Positions 18,991-26,560 of a stretch of 64,000 nt of DNA are shown here, piece after piece. The notes beneath the pieces were generated by a model that saw only the letters and a list, made by a program, of their open reading frames with translations, was not told the origin of the DNA and searched no databases. The position numbers and the translations under genes are program-made. Every line of letters starts with the position of its first letter. Position 1 is the first letter of the stretch. Location: NCBI GenBank assembly GCA_964593455.1, contig CAZQHK010000011.1:49312-113311 (forward strand), written 5' to 3'. Origin of the DNA: CAZQHK01 sp964593455 (lineage in GTDB: Bacteria; Muiribacteriota; CAYSPT01).

Positions 18991-20124
18991 GTGTTGTCGT
19001 TAATCAAGGGGATGATTATTGTTGCTGTTACGGTTATCACCGTTATTATCGGCTTTAAATTAGAGCTGAACTTTGAAAATGAAGGAGTTAATATTCTTGG
19101 AGAAATGGCTCCTCCCTATAGTTTTACCTTTCTCCTTGGATGTGTTTCCCTGCTAATTTCGTCTATTCTTATGCGGGATTTCGAAAGATGGATTAGAGAA
19201 AAAATTGAAAAGATAAACGCCGGGGATATCATGAGCGGCTTTGTCGGGATGCTTCTGGGATTGATTATCGTTAATCTTATTTTGATACTCCCGTTGCTGT
19301 TCTTCTTCAAAATAAGCACCTGGGGTTCCAAGCTTGAGATATTAGATTTCCTGATACCGTTCCTCAAGTTTTTCCTGCCGATATTACTGAATATCCTGGG
19401 AGCGTATCTGGGAGCGGCGATTTTGGTCCGGTTTCGGGGTGATATGTTCAATGCGCTGGCCGACACGTTTATTTCCAAACAGGATATTCGAAGCGGCGAT
19501 AAGGTCTTCGATACCTCGGTAATTATCGACGGCCGCATTGTAGACATTGCCAAAACAGGGTTTATAGATGGACGCCTCTACGTTCCGAAATTTGTGTTGA
19601 GTGAGCTTCAATACATCGCCGATTCCTCGGATGCGCTCAGGAGAAACCGTGGCCGCCGTGGGCTCGAGGTGCTTACCCAACTGCAGAAAGAGGAACATTC
19701 GAATATAGAGATCGTGGACATGGATTTTCCTGAAGTGCGGGAAGTTGACGCCAAGTTGGTTGAACTGGCCAAGAAACTTAACGCGGAAATTCTCACCAAC
19801 GACTACAACCTGAATCGTGTGGCCGAACTGCAGGGGATCAAGGTTCTCAACATAAATGCACTGGCTAATGCGCTTAAACCGGTTGTTCTGCCGGGAGAGA
19901 TAATGATGGTAAAGATCATGAAACCGGGTAAAGAGGAAGGGCAGGGAGTAGCGTATCTCGATGACGGGACAATGATCGTGATAGAGAACGGAAAACCATA
20001 TATCGGACGGGAAATAGATGTAACGGTAACCTCGGTTTTGCAGACATCGGCGGGAAGAATGATATTTACCCGTGTCCCAGATAAAAAAGATGGTTTGAAT
20101 ACTAAGGTAAAAGGTAGGAGATGA
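18991..20124 (+). CDS. Membrane PIN/TRAM-domain protein (YacL family)
   Basis: A 377-residue protein. Four membrane segments lie in the first 150 residues (near 5-22, 38-58, 85-108 and 120-148). The PIN nuclease-like domain begins at VFDTSVIIDGRIVDIA and contains the acidic residues expected of the fold, including ILTNDYNLNRVA. A TRAM beta-barrel follows (PGEIMMVKIMKPGKEEGQGV), a likely RNA-binding module. It starts at GTG with AAGGTGG in front. In Firmicutes the homologous yacL precedes ispD-ispF-gltX-cysS; here it overlaps the next gene by ATGA. The target RNA is unknown. Confidence 0.9.
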   Translation: MLSLIKGMIIVAVTVITVIIGFKLELNFENEGVNILGEMAPPYSFTFLLGCVSLLISSILMRDFERWIREKIEKINAGDIMSGFVGMLLGLIIVNLILILPLLFFFKISTWGSKLEILDFLIPFLKFFLPILLNILGAYLGAAILVRFRGDMFNALADTFISKQDIRSGDKVFDTSVIIDGRIVDIAKTGFIDGRLYVPKFVLSELQYIADSSDALRRNRGRRGLEVLTQLQKEEHSNIEIVDMDFPEVREVDAKLVELAKKLNAEILTNDYNLNRVAELQGIKVLNINALANALKPVVLPGEIMMVKIMKPGKEEGQGVAYLDDGTMIVIENGKPYIGREIDVTVTSVLQTSAGRMIFTRVPDKKDGLNTKVKGRR

Positions 20125-20906
20125 GTACGGTGAGCTTAAAGGTGACAACCATTATGACTCCCCCCCCCGACAGCGTGACGCTAGATGAGACGGTTCAGGA
20201 ATCCAGGCGTTTGATGGTTATTAATCATCTAAAATACCTGGCAGTTTTGGAAGACAATAAAATGGTGGGTATTCTAACAGAAGCTGATTTCGTACGAGAG
20301 GTTCCTTCAGAGACAAAAGTGGCGGAAATCATGTCTTCTCCGGTGCATTGGGTGGGCACGAATGCTACCGTTCAGGAGACTGCTAGAATTATGACGGAGC
20401 ATAGGATATCGTCGGTTCCGGTACTCGATGAACATGACCGGCCGCTCGGCCTGGTCACTGCGAATGAACTTGTTAAAGATATGTTGGCAGAAGAAGTGCA
20501 GTCGGTTATGTCTCAGGAAGTGATTGCTATTCACCTGGCCATGACAGAAAACCGGGACCGCGAGGATTACTGGCTTCGGCGATGTCGAGAATTAAGTTAC
20601 CGGGCAGTCATCACCCAGGTTGGAGCAAACTCCGAACGGCTGCCGGTTAAACTGCGAGAATCGGCTATTGTAGCAGCCATTGCCCGTGGTGTTATTTCCG
20701 AGTCAACCGAAGAAAAATTAGCCGTCTCCAATGCTGTCCGGGACGTTTACGCTCAATTACTCAGAGTTCACCCGGGCCTTGGTGGCGGTTTCAAGTTATC
20801 AGTGGTTCGGGGAGCGCATCGAGTAACAGTAGTTGCCTTTGGCCGCTGTGGCCACGCCCTGGCTAATGGACCGGAACAGATTATCCTGGGATATAGCATT
20901 ATTTAA
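20121..20906 (+). CDS. CBS-pair protein fused to a HutP-like RNA-binding domain
   Basis: A 261-residue protein. Two CBS domains occupy about residues 6-60 (VTTIMTPPPDSVTLDETV; VGILTEADFV) and 68-122 (VAEIMSSPVHWVGTNATV; LGLVTANELVKDM); such pairs usually bind adenosine nucleotides. Residues about 150-261 resemble HutP, the RNA-binding antiterminator of Bacillus histidine-utilisation genes: a VITQVGANSERLPVKLRESA segment, then GVISESTEEKLAVSNAVRDVY and a C-terminal GGGFKLSVVRGAHR. The combination suggests nucleotide-sensing control of an mRNA, which is inference. The gene overlaps the PIN/TRAM gene by 4 bases and is followed after 2 bases by the GluRS fragment. Its position corresponds to that of ispD-ispF in Firmicutes. 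Confidence 0.75.
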   Translation: MSTVSLKVTTIMTPPPDSVTLDETVQESRRLMVINHLKYLAVLEDNKMVGILTEADFVREVPSETKVAEIMSSPVHWVGTNATVQETARIMTEHRISSVPVLDEHDRPLGLVTANELVKDMLAEEVQSVMSQEVIAIHLAMTENRDREDYWLRRCRELSYRAVITQVGANSERLPVKLRESAIVAAIARGVISESTEEKLAVSNAVRDVYAQLLRVHPGLGGGFKLSVVRGAHRVTVVAFGRCGHALANGPEQIILGYSII

Positions 20907-20908
20907 CG

Positions 20909-21481
20909 ATGAATGAAAAGCCGGTTTCTGCAAACGAACTTCCGCTTCATGGACTCAGTGTCGTGGAGTTGGCTTCTTTGGTTCTTGAAAAAATCAGGCT
21001 CTGGGAGGAAAACAGTAAACAATACACCGGTGCTTTGCATGAATTCAGGGAACAACCGGAGCTTTTGAACCGACTCGTGCAACTCTTCTCACCATCTTCG
21101 TTAACCGTTGAAGACGTGAAAAACCAAATAACTGATTTTTATAGAGCCGTATTGGTTCAGGAACCCGTTTTGAAAGTGGTTGCTGCTGCCGCCTGTGTTA
21201 CCCGGGAGGTGAAGCAGGTTTTAGTGGAGTTTTTAGACAGACTTGAATGTACCGGACCATACTGTCAACCGGGGGAGATGGGTCCAATGCTCGAAGAAGT
21301 ACGAATAAACCATCACCTGGAAAAACTGGTTTTATATAAACCTTTAAGATTAGCGCTAACAGGATCCGTCGATGGTCCGGAAATTAGTGGTGTGCTGGCT
21401 GTAATTGGAATCGAACGCACCATTAAACGGGTGAAGAAGCTTTTAGAAACGTCTAATGGAAAGAACGCTGTAAAAGAGTGA
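20909..21481 (+). CDS. GluRS (GltX) C-terminal fragment without catalytic domain
   Basis: A 190-residue open frame that matches only the C-terminal anticodon-binding half of glutamyl-tRNA synthetase (normally about 480 residues). The clearest part is residues 142-180: LYKPLRLALTGSVDGPEIS, then a leucine-rich helix ending KRVKKLLE, as at the end of GltX. The Rossmann catalytic domain with its HIGH and KMSKS motifs is absent. No Shine-Dalgarno sequence precedes the ATG, and the gene starts 2 bases after the upstream stop, so translation would depend on coupling. It sits where gltX sits in Firmicutes. It could be a decaying gene, a retained tRNA-binding domain or an assembly artefact; a complete glutamyl-tRNA synthetase must exist elsewhere. 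Confidence 0.65.
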   Translation: MNEKPVSANELPLHGLSVVELASLVLEKIRLWEENSKQYTGALHEFREQPELLNRLVQLFSPSSLTVEDVKNQITDFYRAVLVQEPVLKVVAAAACVTREVKQVLVEFLDRLECTGPYCQPGEMGPMLEEVRINHHLEKLVLYKPLRLALTGSVDGPEISGVLAVIGIERTIKRVKKLLETSNGKNAVKE

Positions 21482-21497
21482 AAGTGAGGAACATTAA

Positions 21498-22299
21498 TTG
21501 GCGTTGCGTGTTTACAATACGCTGACCAGATCTAAAGAACTGTTTCAAAAGAAACACGCTTATGTAGCAGACGGCGATATCCTCGGTGGCGGTATGGATT
21601 TGATCTTTCCGCATCATGAAAACGAAATAGCCCAAAGCGAGGCTTATTCCGGAAAACCCTTTGTCAAATATTGGCTTCACAACGGCATGGTTCATTTTGG
21701 AGCCGACAAGATGTCAAAATCGCTTGGTAATGTCGTGCCGACAAACGATCTCATTGAAAAGTATTCAGGGGAGGTCGTCAGGTTCTATATTCTTACCAGC
21801 CACTACCGCAGTCCTCTCAACTATGCAGGTGAGAAGACTATTGAAGAAGCCAGGACGGCGCTTGACCGTCTGTACACCGCCTGTGATCTCGTCAAAGCGT
21901 GGACGGAAGCGGAAGCTAATGACGAAGCTTTATTTGAAATAGCCGATGATGCTGAGGCTTCAGAACTCCAATCGGTTTGTATGGATATAAGTACCAGGTT
22001 CATCCGGTCAATGGATGATGATTTCAACACTCCGGAAGTACTTGCCTCGATGTTTGATTTGTCCAGGAAAGTCCTACAGATAAAAGCCAGCCTGGACTCC
22101 GGCGGCAATATTATTACTCCAGCTTTGAAAGTGGTAGCCGAAGAGGTAGAAGAAATATTTAATGTCTGGGGAGGAATAATCGGGATATTTTACAAGGAGC
22201 GTGGGACGATTGAAGTTGCTTCGCTGGCCGGAGAACGGTGATACATTGGAAGAACTGGAAGGCGGAAAGACCGGGACTACCTGGCGGGTGGTGCGTTGA
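21498..22299 (+). pseudogene. cysS: cysS remnant: cysteinyl-tRNA synthetase with internal in-frame deletions
   Basis: The open frame runs from TTG 21498, behind GTGAGGA, to a stop at 22239-22241 (247 residues; CysRS is about 465). Residues 1-16 match the CysRS N-terminus (LRVYNTLTRSKELF). The next 12 (KKHAYVADGDI) match the region after the connective peptide, and from residue 28 it continues at GGGMDLIFPHHENEIAQSEA, KMSKSLGN and the following helices. About 100 and then about 90 residues are therefore missing, including CGPTVY/HIGN and GWHIECSAM; two of four zinc ligands are lost. The normal C-terminal end (GTTWR) survives at 22237-22299 in the next reading frame. Catalysis is not possible. 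That two junctions keep the frame hints at a retained function, or at recent loss. Confidence 0.75.
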
Positions 22300-22456
22300 A
22301 TGTAAATGGCCGGGCCGCCTCATGGATCGGCAGCTAGAAAAACTACGAATCCACCTAGAGAAAGGCGACCACGGCCACTATTAATGTACCATAACCTGGT
22401 TGGGGAAACAAGGGAATCGAAATGGTTTAAGAGGAGATTTTGGAGATTGAGCGCTG
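22300..22456 (+). other. Intergenic remnant region before rlmB
   Basis: After the out-of-frame cysS tail there is no recognisable gene. In Firmicutes mrnC (mini-RNase III) usually sits here; I see no part of it. A 20-codon ATG frame at 22322 has no family features. The stretch ends with AGGAG sites serving rlmB. Confidence 0.5.
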
Positions 22457-23215
22457 ATGAGTAGAAGGAACACGCGGGAGATTCTTTACGGACGGCGTAC
22501 CGTTGGTGAAATAATGAAATGCCGGCCGGTAATAACCAGGCTACTTGTTGCCTCCGGTATTCACAAATCAACCGTTGAAGACATCTTGCGGTCGGCCCGA
22601 AAGCGAAATATTCCGGTTGAAGAGGTTTCTCGTAAAGATATGAGCCATATGTGTGAAACCACGTCACATCAAGGGGTGGCGATTGAGGCTGAAGTCCGTC
22701 CATTCTTGGATTTTAGATTGTTTCAAACCCGGCTCGCAGAAGGCTCTACGGTCCCGCTCGTGCTTCTTCTTGATGGAGTGACCGATCCTCGTAATCTTGG
22801 TGCGATATTGCGCACGGCCGAGGCTGCTACAGTGGACGCCGTTATTATTCCCAGGCGGCGGTCGAGTTCTCTTACACCGGTGGTTCATAAAGTGGCTTCA
22901 GGGGCCTGTGAATACTTGACTTTGGTATCGTCAGGCAGCCCCGCCGCCACGATTGAATCGCTCAAAAAAGCCGGTTTGTGGATTATCGGTCTCGATCCCG
23001 GTGGAAATAAACTGCACACGGAAGAAGATTACACGGTCCCCTCGGTGCTGGTACTCGGCAGCGAGGGGAAAGGTCTTTCACCGTTGGTGAGAAAGCGTTG
23101 CGACATACTGGTCAAACTCCCCATGCTCGGCCGGGTCGCCTCTTTGAATGTCTCAGTGGCCACAGGAGTAATACTCTACGAGACAGTCAGACAAAAGATG
23201 CTGATACGTAAATGA
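22457..23215 (+). CDS. rlmB: 23S rRNA (guanosine-2'-O)-methyltransferase RlmB / TrmH-family
   Basis: A 252-residue SpoU-class methyltransferase that 2'-O-methylates a guanosine of 23S rRNA in the RlmB subgroup. Residues 5-75 form the substrate-binding N-terminal domain (EILYGRRTVGEIM). The SPOUT knot has all three motifs: LLLDGVTDPRNLGAILRTAE, VLVLGSEGKGLSPLVR and SLNVSVATGVILYE. The gene follows the cysS remnant, as rlmB follows cysS in Firmicutes. TrmH-family members with other RNA targets look similar, so the exact nucleotide modified is inferred from synteny. Confidence 0.88.
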   Translation: MSRRNTREILYGRRTVGEIMKCRPVITRLLVASGIHKSTVEDILRSARKRNIPVEEVSRKDMSHMCETTSHQGVAIEAEVRPFLDFRLFQTRLAEGSTVPLVLLLDGVTDPRNLGAILRTAEAATVDAVIIPRRRSSSLTPVVHKVASGACEYLTLVSSGSPAATIESLKKAGLWIIGLDPGGNKLHTEEDYTVPSVLVLGSEGKGLSPLVRKRCDILVKLPMLGRVASLNVSVATGVILYETVRQKMLIRK

Positions 23216-23348
23216 CAGCTATTGTTAGATAATGTTAGATATTCTTAGGTAAAACAATATATTTTACACTGGTTACAAACAGGAGGAATTGACTATTTTT
23301 TCCCTCCCCCTGTATTATTGCCCAACTTTCCTGGCTTTATATAACTTA

Positions 23349-23357
23349 TGCTATAAT
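23349..23357 (+). promoter_or_regulatory. Extended -10 of the tRNA-tuf operon
   Basis: TGC followed by a perfect TATAAT (23352-23357) lies 11 bases before the first tRNA. No good -35 is found at 16-18 bases, as expected of an extended -10 promoter. Confidence 0.6.
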
Positions 23358-23367
23358 CTACATAGTA

Positions 23368-23439
23368 GCCGGGATAGCTCAGGGGTAGAGCAGCTGATTT
23401 GTAATCAGCCGGTCGTCCGTTCAAATCGGATTCCCGGCT
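23368..23439 (+). tRNA. tRNA-Thr (TGT)
   Basis: 72 bases. The acceptor stem GCCGGGA pairs perfectly with TCCCGGC, the anticodon stem GCTGA pairs with TCAGC, and the loop TTTGTAA gives anticodon TGT. The T-loop TTCAAAT is standard. CCA is not encoded. Confidence 0.95.
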
Positions 23440-23447
23440 TTTATCAT

Positions 23448-23530
23448 GGGGAGGTTCCCGAGTGGCCAAAGGGACCAGACTGTAAATCTGGCGGATGAAT
23501 CCTTCGGAGGTTCGAATCCTCCCCTCCCCA
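23448..23530 (+). tRNA. tRNA-Tyr (GTA)
   Basis: 83 bases with the long variable arm of a class II tRNA. The acceptor GGGGAGG pairs with CCTCCCC, the anticodon stem CCAGA with TCTGG, and the loop CTGTAAA gives GTA. It lies 8 bases after tRNA-Thr, so the two are cotranscribed. Confidence 0.95.
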
Positions 23531-23537
23531 TGGTCAG

Positions 23538-23611
23538 GCCCATGTAGCTCAGGAGGTATGAGCGCGTCCTTGGTAAGGACGAGGTCCGCGGTTCAAATCC
23601 GCGCATGGGCT
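23538..23611 (+). tRNA. tRNA-Thr (GGT)
   Basis: 74 bases. The acceptor GCCCATG pairs with CATGGGC, the anticodon stem CGTCC with GGACG, and the loop TTGGTAA gives GGT. With the TGT isoacceptor 170 bases upstream, two of the threonine tRNAs lie next to tuf, as in the E. coli thrU-tyrU-glyT-thrT-tufB locus. Confidence 0.95.
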
Positions 23612-23670
23612 TGGAAAGCTGTCAGTAGTCAACTTGAGTTAAAAGCGGTTGATCACTGTCAGCCAGGGTA

Positions 23671-24885
23671 AGGAGGTAAAGAAAACAATGGCGAAGGAAA
23701 AGTTTGATCGGACAAAACCCCACGTCAACGTGGGGACGATAGGTCACATCGACCACGGGAAGACGACGCTGACCTCGGCAATCACGAAGTATCTGTCATT
23801 CACCGGTCTGGCGGCGGAGATGAAATTCGACGAGATCGACAATGCTCCCGAAGAGAAAGCCCGGGGAATCACTATTGCCACGGCGCACATCGAGTACCAG
23901 ACGGCTAACCGTCACTATGCTCACGTAGACTGTCCCGGCCACGCGGATTACATCAAGAACATGATCACCGGCGCGGCGCAGATGGACGGCGCGATTCTGG
24001 TAGTATCGGCGGCCGACGGCCCCATGCCCCAGACCCGTGAGCACGTTCTTCTGGCCCGTCAGGTTAACGTCCCGTGCCTGGTGGTTTACATGAACAAGGT
24101 TGACCAGGTTGACGATCCTGAGCTTCTTGAACTGGTAGAGCTTGAAATCCGGGAACTTCTTTCGAAATATGAATTCCCCGGAGACGACATACCGGTCCTC
24201 ATGGGGAGTGCCCTGAAAGCCATGGAGAGTGAGAGCACCGACGCGAGTGCTGAAGAGTACAAGTCTCTCCAGGAGCTTCTCGATGCACTTGATTCGTACA
24301 TACCTGAACCGACACGGGACATAGACAAGCCGTTCCTGATGCCGGTAGAGGATGTGTTCTCCATCACGGGCCGCGGCACGGTTGGTACGGGCCGTGTTGA
24401 TCGAGGCATCATCAAGCCGGGCGACGAAGTCGAGATCGTCGGCATGACTGAAAAGGTTCGTAAGACGGTCTGCACGAGTGTGGAGATGTTCCGCAAGATC
24501 CTTGACGACGGCCGGGCCGGTGACAATGTCGGGCTGCTTCTGCGTGGTATCGACAAGGATGAGCTTGAGCGCGGCCAGGTTATCGCGAAGCCCGGTTCGA
24601 TCACTCCTCACACGGAGTTCGAGGCTGAGATGTACGTGTTGTCGAAAGAGGAAGGCGGGCGACACACGCCGTTTTTCCGCGGTTATCGGCCGCAATTCTA
24701 CTTCCGTACGACCGACGTTACCGGTTCCATCGATTTTCCTGAGGGCGTCGAGATGATCATGCCCGGTGACAACTGTACGATCAAGGTCAAGCTGCACACC
24801 CCGATCGCCATGGAAGAAGGCCTTCGTTTCGCGGTCCGCGAGGGTGGACACACCGTGGGCGCCGGCGTCATTGCGAAGGTAATCG
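23671..24885 (+). repeat. Long direct repeat: tuf copy 1
   Basis: This stretch, from the AGGAGG ribosome-binding site to the third-last tuf codon, matches 43890-45104 base for base as far as I can compare by eye. The flanks differ completely at once on both sides, the pattern left by gene conversion between duplicate genes. Confidence 0.9.
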
Positions 24886-24890
24886 CGTAA
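23688..24890 (+). CDS. tuf: Elongation factor Tu, copy 1
   Basis: A 400-residue GTPase that delivers aminoacyl-tRNA to the ribosome. The ATG at 23688 is the true start (AGGAGG upstream; MAKEKFDRTKPHVNVGTIGH is the standard N-terminus). G-motifs: GHIDHGKTT, DCPGHADYIKN, NKVDQVDD and GSALKA. Domains 2 and 3 are complete, ending VGAGVIAKVIA. It differs from copy 2 only in the last residue, Ala against Glu. It lies in the tRNA operon ahead of rpmG-trnW-secE-nusG. Confidence 0.98.
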   Translation: MAKEKFDRTKPHVNVGTIGHIDHGKTTLTSAITKYLSFTGLAAEMKFDEIDNAPEEKARGITIATAHIEYQTANRHYAHVDCPGHADYIKNMITGAAQMDGAILVVSAADGPMPQTREHVLLARQVNVPCLVVYMNKVDQVDDPELLELVELEIRELLSKYEFPGDDIPVLMGSALKAMESESTDASAEEYKSLQELLDALDSYIPEPTRDIDKPFLMPVEDVFSITGRGTVGTGRVDRGIIKPGDEVEIVGMTEKVRKTVCTSVEMFRKILDDGRAGDNVGLLLRGIDKDELERGQVIAKPGSITPHTEFEAEMYVLSKEEGGRHTPFFRGYRPQFYFRTTDVTGSIDFPEGVEMIMPGDNCTIKVKLHTPIAMEEGLRFAVREGGHTVGAGVIAKVIA

Positions 24891-24979
24891 CTGACTGATC
24901 GATACTCAAATTGTGTGTGTGAAAATTGAATACTGGCAGTCTAAGGGTATTCTGATATATAGTGGTTGGGTGAGTTAGC

Positions 24980-25129
24980 GTGCGAGTAAATATAATCCTT
25001 GCCTGCACGGAGTGCAAGCGAAGAAATTATACATCGTCGAAGAATAAGAAATCGACAAAAGAACGGCTTACTCTCAATAAGTACTGCCCGTTTTGCCGGA
25101 AGAAAATTCTTCACAAAGAAACCAAGTAA
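24980..25129 (+). CDS. rpmG: Ribosomal protein L33
   Basis: A 49-residue large-subunit protein beginning at GTG. It is the zinc-binding form: CTECKRRNYTS near the start and CPFCRKKI near the end supply four cysteines. Its place between tuf and secE is the usual one. No strong Shine-Dalgarno sequence is visible before the GTG (GGGTGAGT at best). Confidence 0.95.
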   Translation: MRVNIILACTECKRRNYTSSKNKKSTKERLTLNKYCPFCRKKILHKETK

Positions 25130-25149
25130 AGGATAACGAGTTTGTGCAC

Positions 25150-25223
25150 AGGCCTGTAGCTCAACTGGCTAGAGCACCGGTCTCCAAAACCGGGGGCTGG
25201 GGGTTCAAGTCCCTCCAGGCCTG
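25150..25223 (+). tRNA. tRNA-Trp (CCA)
   Basis: 74 bases. The acceptor AGGCCTG pairs with CAGGCCT, the anticodon stem CCGGT with ACCGG, and the loop CTCCAAA gives CCA. The discriminator is G, as in bacterial tRNA-Trp. The rpmG-trnW-secE-nusG order is common in bacteria. Confidence 0.95.
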
Positions 25224-25259
25224 TTGCTGTAAGGCTTTTATAGATCGGTGGTGGTACGG

Positions 25260-25454
25260 ATGTGGGAGAAGGTAACCAAGTTTTTGCGAGAAGTACGGGC
25301 CGAACTGCGAAAAGTAACCTGGCCTTCTCGAGAGCAGATGGTTTCTTCCACGTGGGCTGTTATCGTGACCAGTCTCATTTGCGCCATATACATTGGCTTA
25401 GCCGACTATGTTTTTCAGGAAGTGTTGAAACGCTTGATACATTTGGCTTCCTGA
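25260..25454 (+). CDS. secE: Preprotein translocase subunit SecE
   Basis: A 64-residue single-span SecE. The amphipathic helix contains the family motif ELRKVTWPSREQ, followed by one membrane segment, WAVIVTSLICAIYIGLADYVF. It clamps SecY in the SecYEG channel. ATG 25260 is chosen because GGTGG lies 8 bases upstream; GTG 25248 would add four residues. It lies between tRNA-Trp and nusG. Confidence 0.95.
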   Translation: MWEKVTKFLREVRAELRKVTWPSREQMVSSTWAVIVTSLICAIYIGLADYVFQEVLKRLIHLAS

Positions 25455-25476
25455 GCGAGGATGGAGTACTGATAGC

Positions 25477-26028
25477 GTGAACATTGAAGATTTAGAAACG
25501 CATAACTGGTACGTAATACACACGTATTCCGGGCATGAAGCTAAAGTCAAGGCCAACCTGGATCAAAGGATTGAGACCATGAACATGCAAGATCAGATAT
25601 TCCAGGTTGTCGTGCCTACCGAGGACGTCATCGAGTACAAAGACGCAAAACGGCGGGAAGTTAAACGAAAATTCCTGCCCGGATATGTACTTGTGCAGAT
25701 GAATATGGATGACGACTCGTGGGCGGTAGTGAGAAACACTCCTGGAGTTACCGGTTTTGTTGGTTTAGGACGATATCCGACTCCCCTTCTGGAGAGGGAA
25801 GTCCATGAAATAATGAGGCAGATGGGGCTTGAAGAAGTACGGAGCAAGACCACGGAAGTCAGCTTCAAGGTAGGTCAGCGGGCTCGTATCATCGATGGTC
25901 CGTTCTCCGACAATTTTGGTGTTATTAAAGAGATAAACTTGGAAAAGAAGACCGTTAAAGTCATGGTAGTCGTTTTCAATCGCGAGACATCGGTGGAGCT
26001 TGATTTTTCGCAGATTGAAGAAGATTAA
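25477..26028 (+). CDS. nusG: Transcription termination/antitermination factor NusG
   Basis: A 183-residue NusG. The NGN domain starts NWYVIHTYSGHEAKVKANL and contains RKFLPGYVLVQM and VRNTPGVTGFVG. The C-terminal KOW domain has DGPFSDNFGVIKEIN. It binds the clamp helices of RpoC and links RNA polymerase to Rho or the ribosome. The start is GTG behind GGATGGAG, 22 bases after secE. Here it serves a polymerase with very large inserts (see rpoB and rpoC). Confidence 0.97.
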   Translation: MNIEDLETHNWYVIHTYSGHEAKVKANLDQRIETMNMQDQIFQVVVPTEDVIEYKDAKRREVKRKFLPGYVLVQMNMDDDSWAVVRNTPGVTGFVGLGRYPTPLLEREVHEIMRQMGLEEVRSKTTEVSFKVGQRARIIDGPFSDNFGVIKEINLEKKTVKVMVVVFNRETSVELDFSQIEED

Positions 26029-26051
26029 CATTACCGAAACCAACGGTAAAT

Positions 26052-26079
26052 TTGTGAAATGATAATCGACTGATACAAT
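26052..26079 (+). promoter_or_regulatory. Putative promoter of rplKAJL
   Basis: TTGTGA (26052-26057), a 16-base spacer and TACAAT (26074-26079) preceded by TGA (extended -10), 40 bases before rplK. A short hairpin, TTACCG/CGGTAA (26031-26049), precedes it and may mark the end of the nusG message. Confidence 0.55.
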
Positions 26080-26118
26080 TTGTGTATTGGTTTTACGTTT
26101 TAAGGAGGTGTGCCGCTG

Positions 26119-26544
26119 ATGGCTAAAAAGGTAACGGCGTTGGTAAAACTCCAGATACCTGCAGGCAAAGCGACACCGGCTCCTCCTGTCGGTCCGGCTT
26201 TAGGGCAGCAAGGAGTCAATATTATGGAGTTCTGTAAATCGTTCAATGCTAAAACAAGCAGCCAGATGGGAACGATTATTCCGGTAGTTATCAGTGTATA
26301 TGCTGATAGATCATTTAGTTTTGTGACGAAAACCCCACCGGCTCCGGTGCTTATATTGAAAGCAGCGGGACTGGAAAAGGCGTCACCGAACTCTCTTCGG
26401 GAAAAAATTGGGAAGATCAGCAAAGAAGATGTAAAACGGATAGCCTCGACCAAGATGCCCGATCTCAATTGTTCCAGTATAGATAGTGCTATGAGAATGA
26501 TCTCTGGAACGGCCCGGAGTATGGGTATAGAAGTAGTTGATTGA
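26119..26544 (+). CDS. rplK: Ribosomal protein L11
   Basis: A 141-residue protein of the L7/L12 stalk base, which binds 23S rRNA at the GTPase centre. ATG 26119 lies behind AAGGAGG; an upstream in-frame start would add only three residues. The N-terminal domain has the proline-rich PAPPVGPALGQQGVNIMEF, and the C-terminal rRNA-binding domain ends with the usual GTARSMGIEVVD. rplA follows after 16 bases. Confidence 0.97.
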   Translation: MAKKVTALVKLQIPAGKATPAPPVGPALGQQGVNIMEFCKSFNAKTSSQMGTIIPVVISVYADRSFSFVTKTPPAPVLILKAAGLEKASPNSLREKIGKISKEDVKRIASTKMPDLNCSSIDSAMRMISGTARSMGIEVVD

Positions 26545-26560
26545 GTGGGAGGGCTGAGCC

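Noticed and set aside
23796..24851. Long open frame (351 codons) antisense to tuf, repeated in copy 2
   Set aside because: It is the mirror of a strongly codon-biased gene; the product has no family features and no ribosome-binding site.
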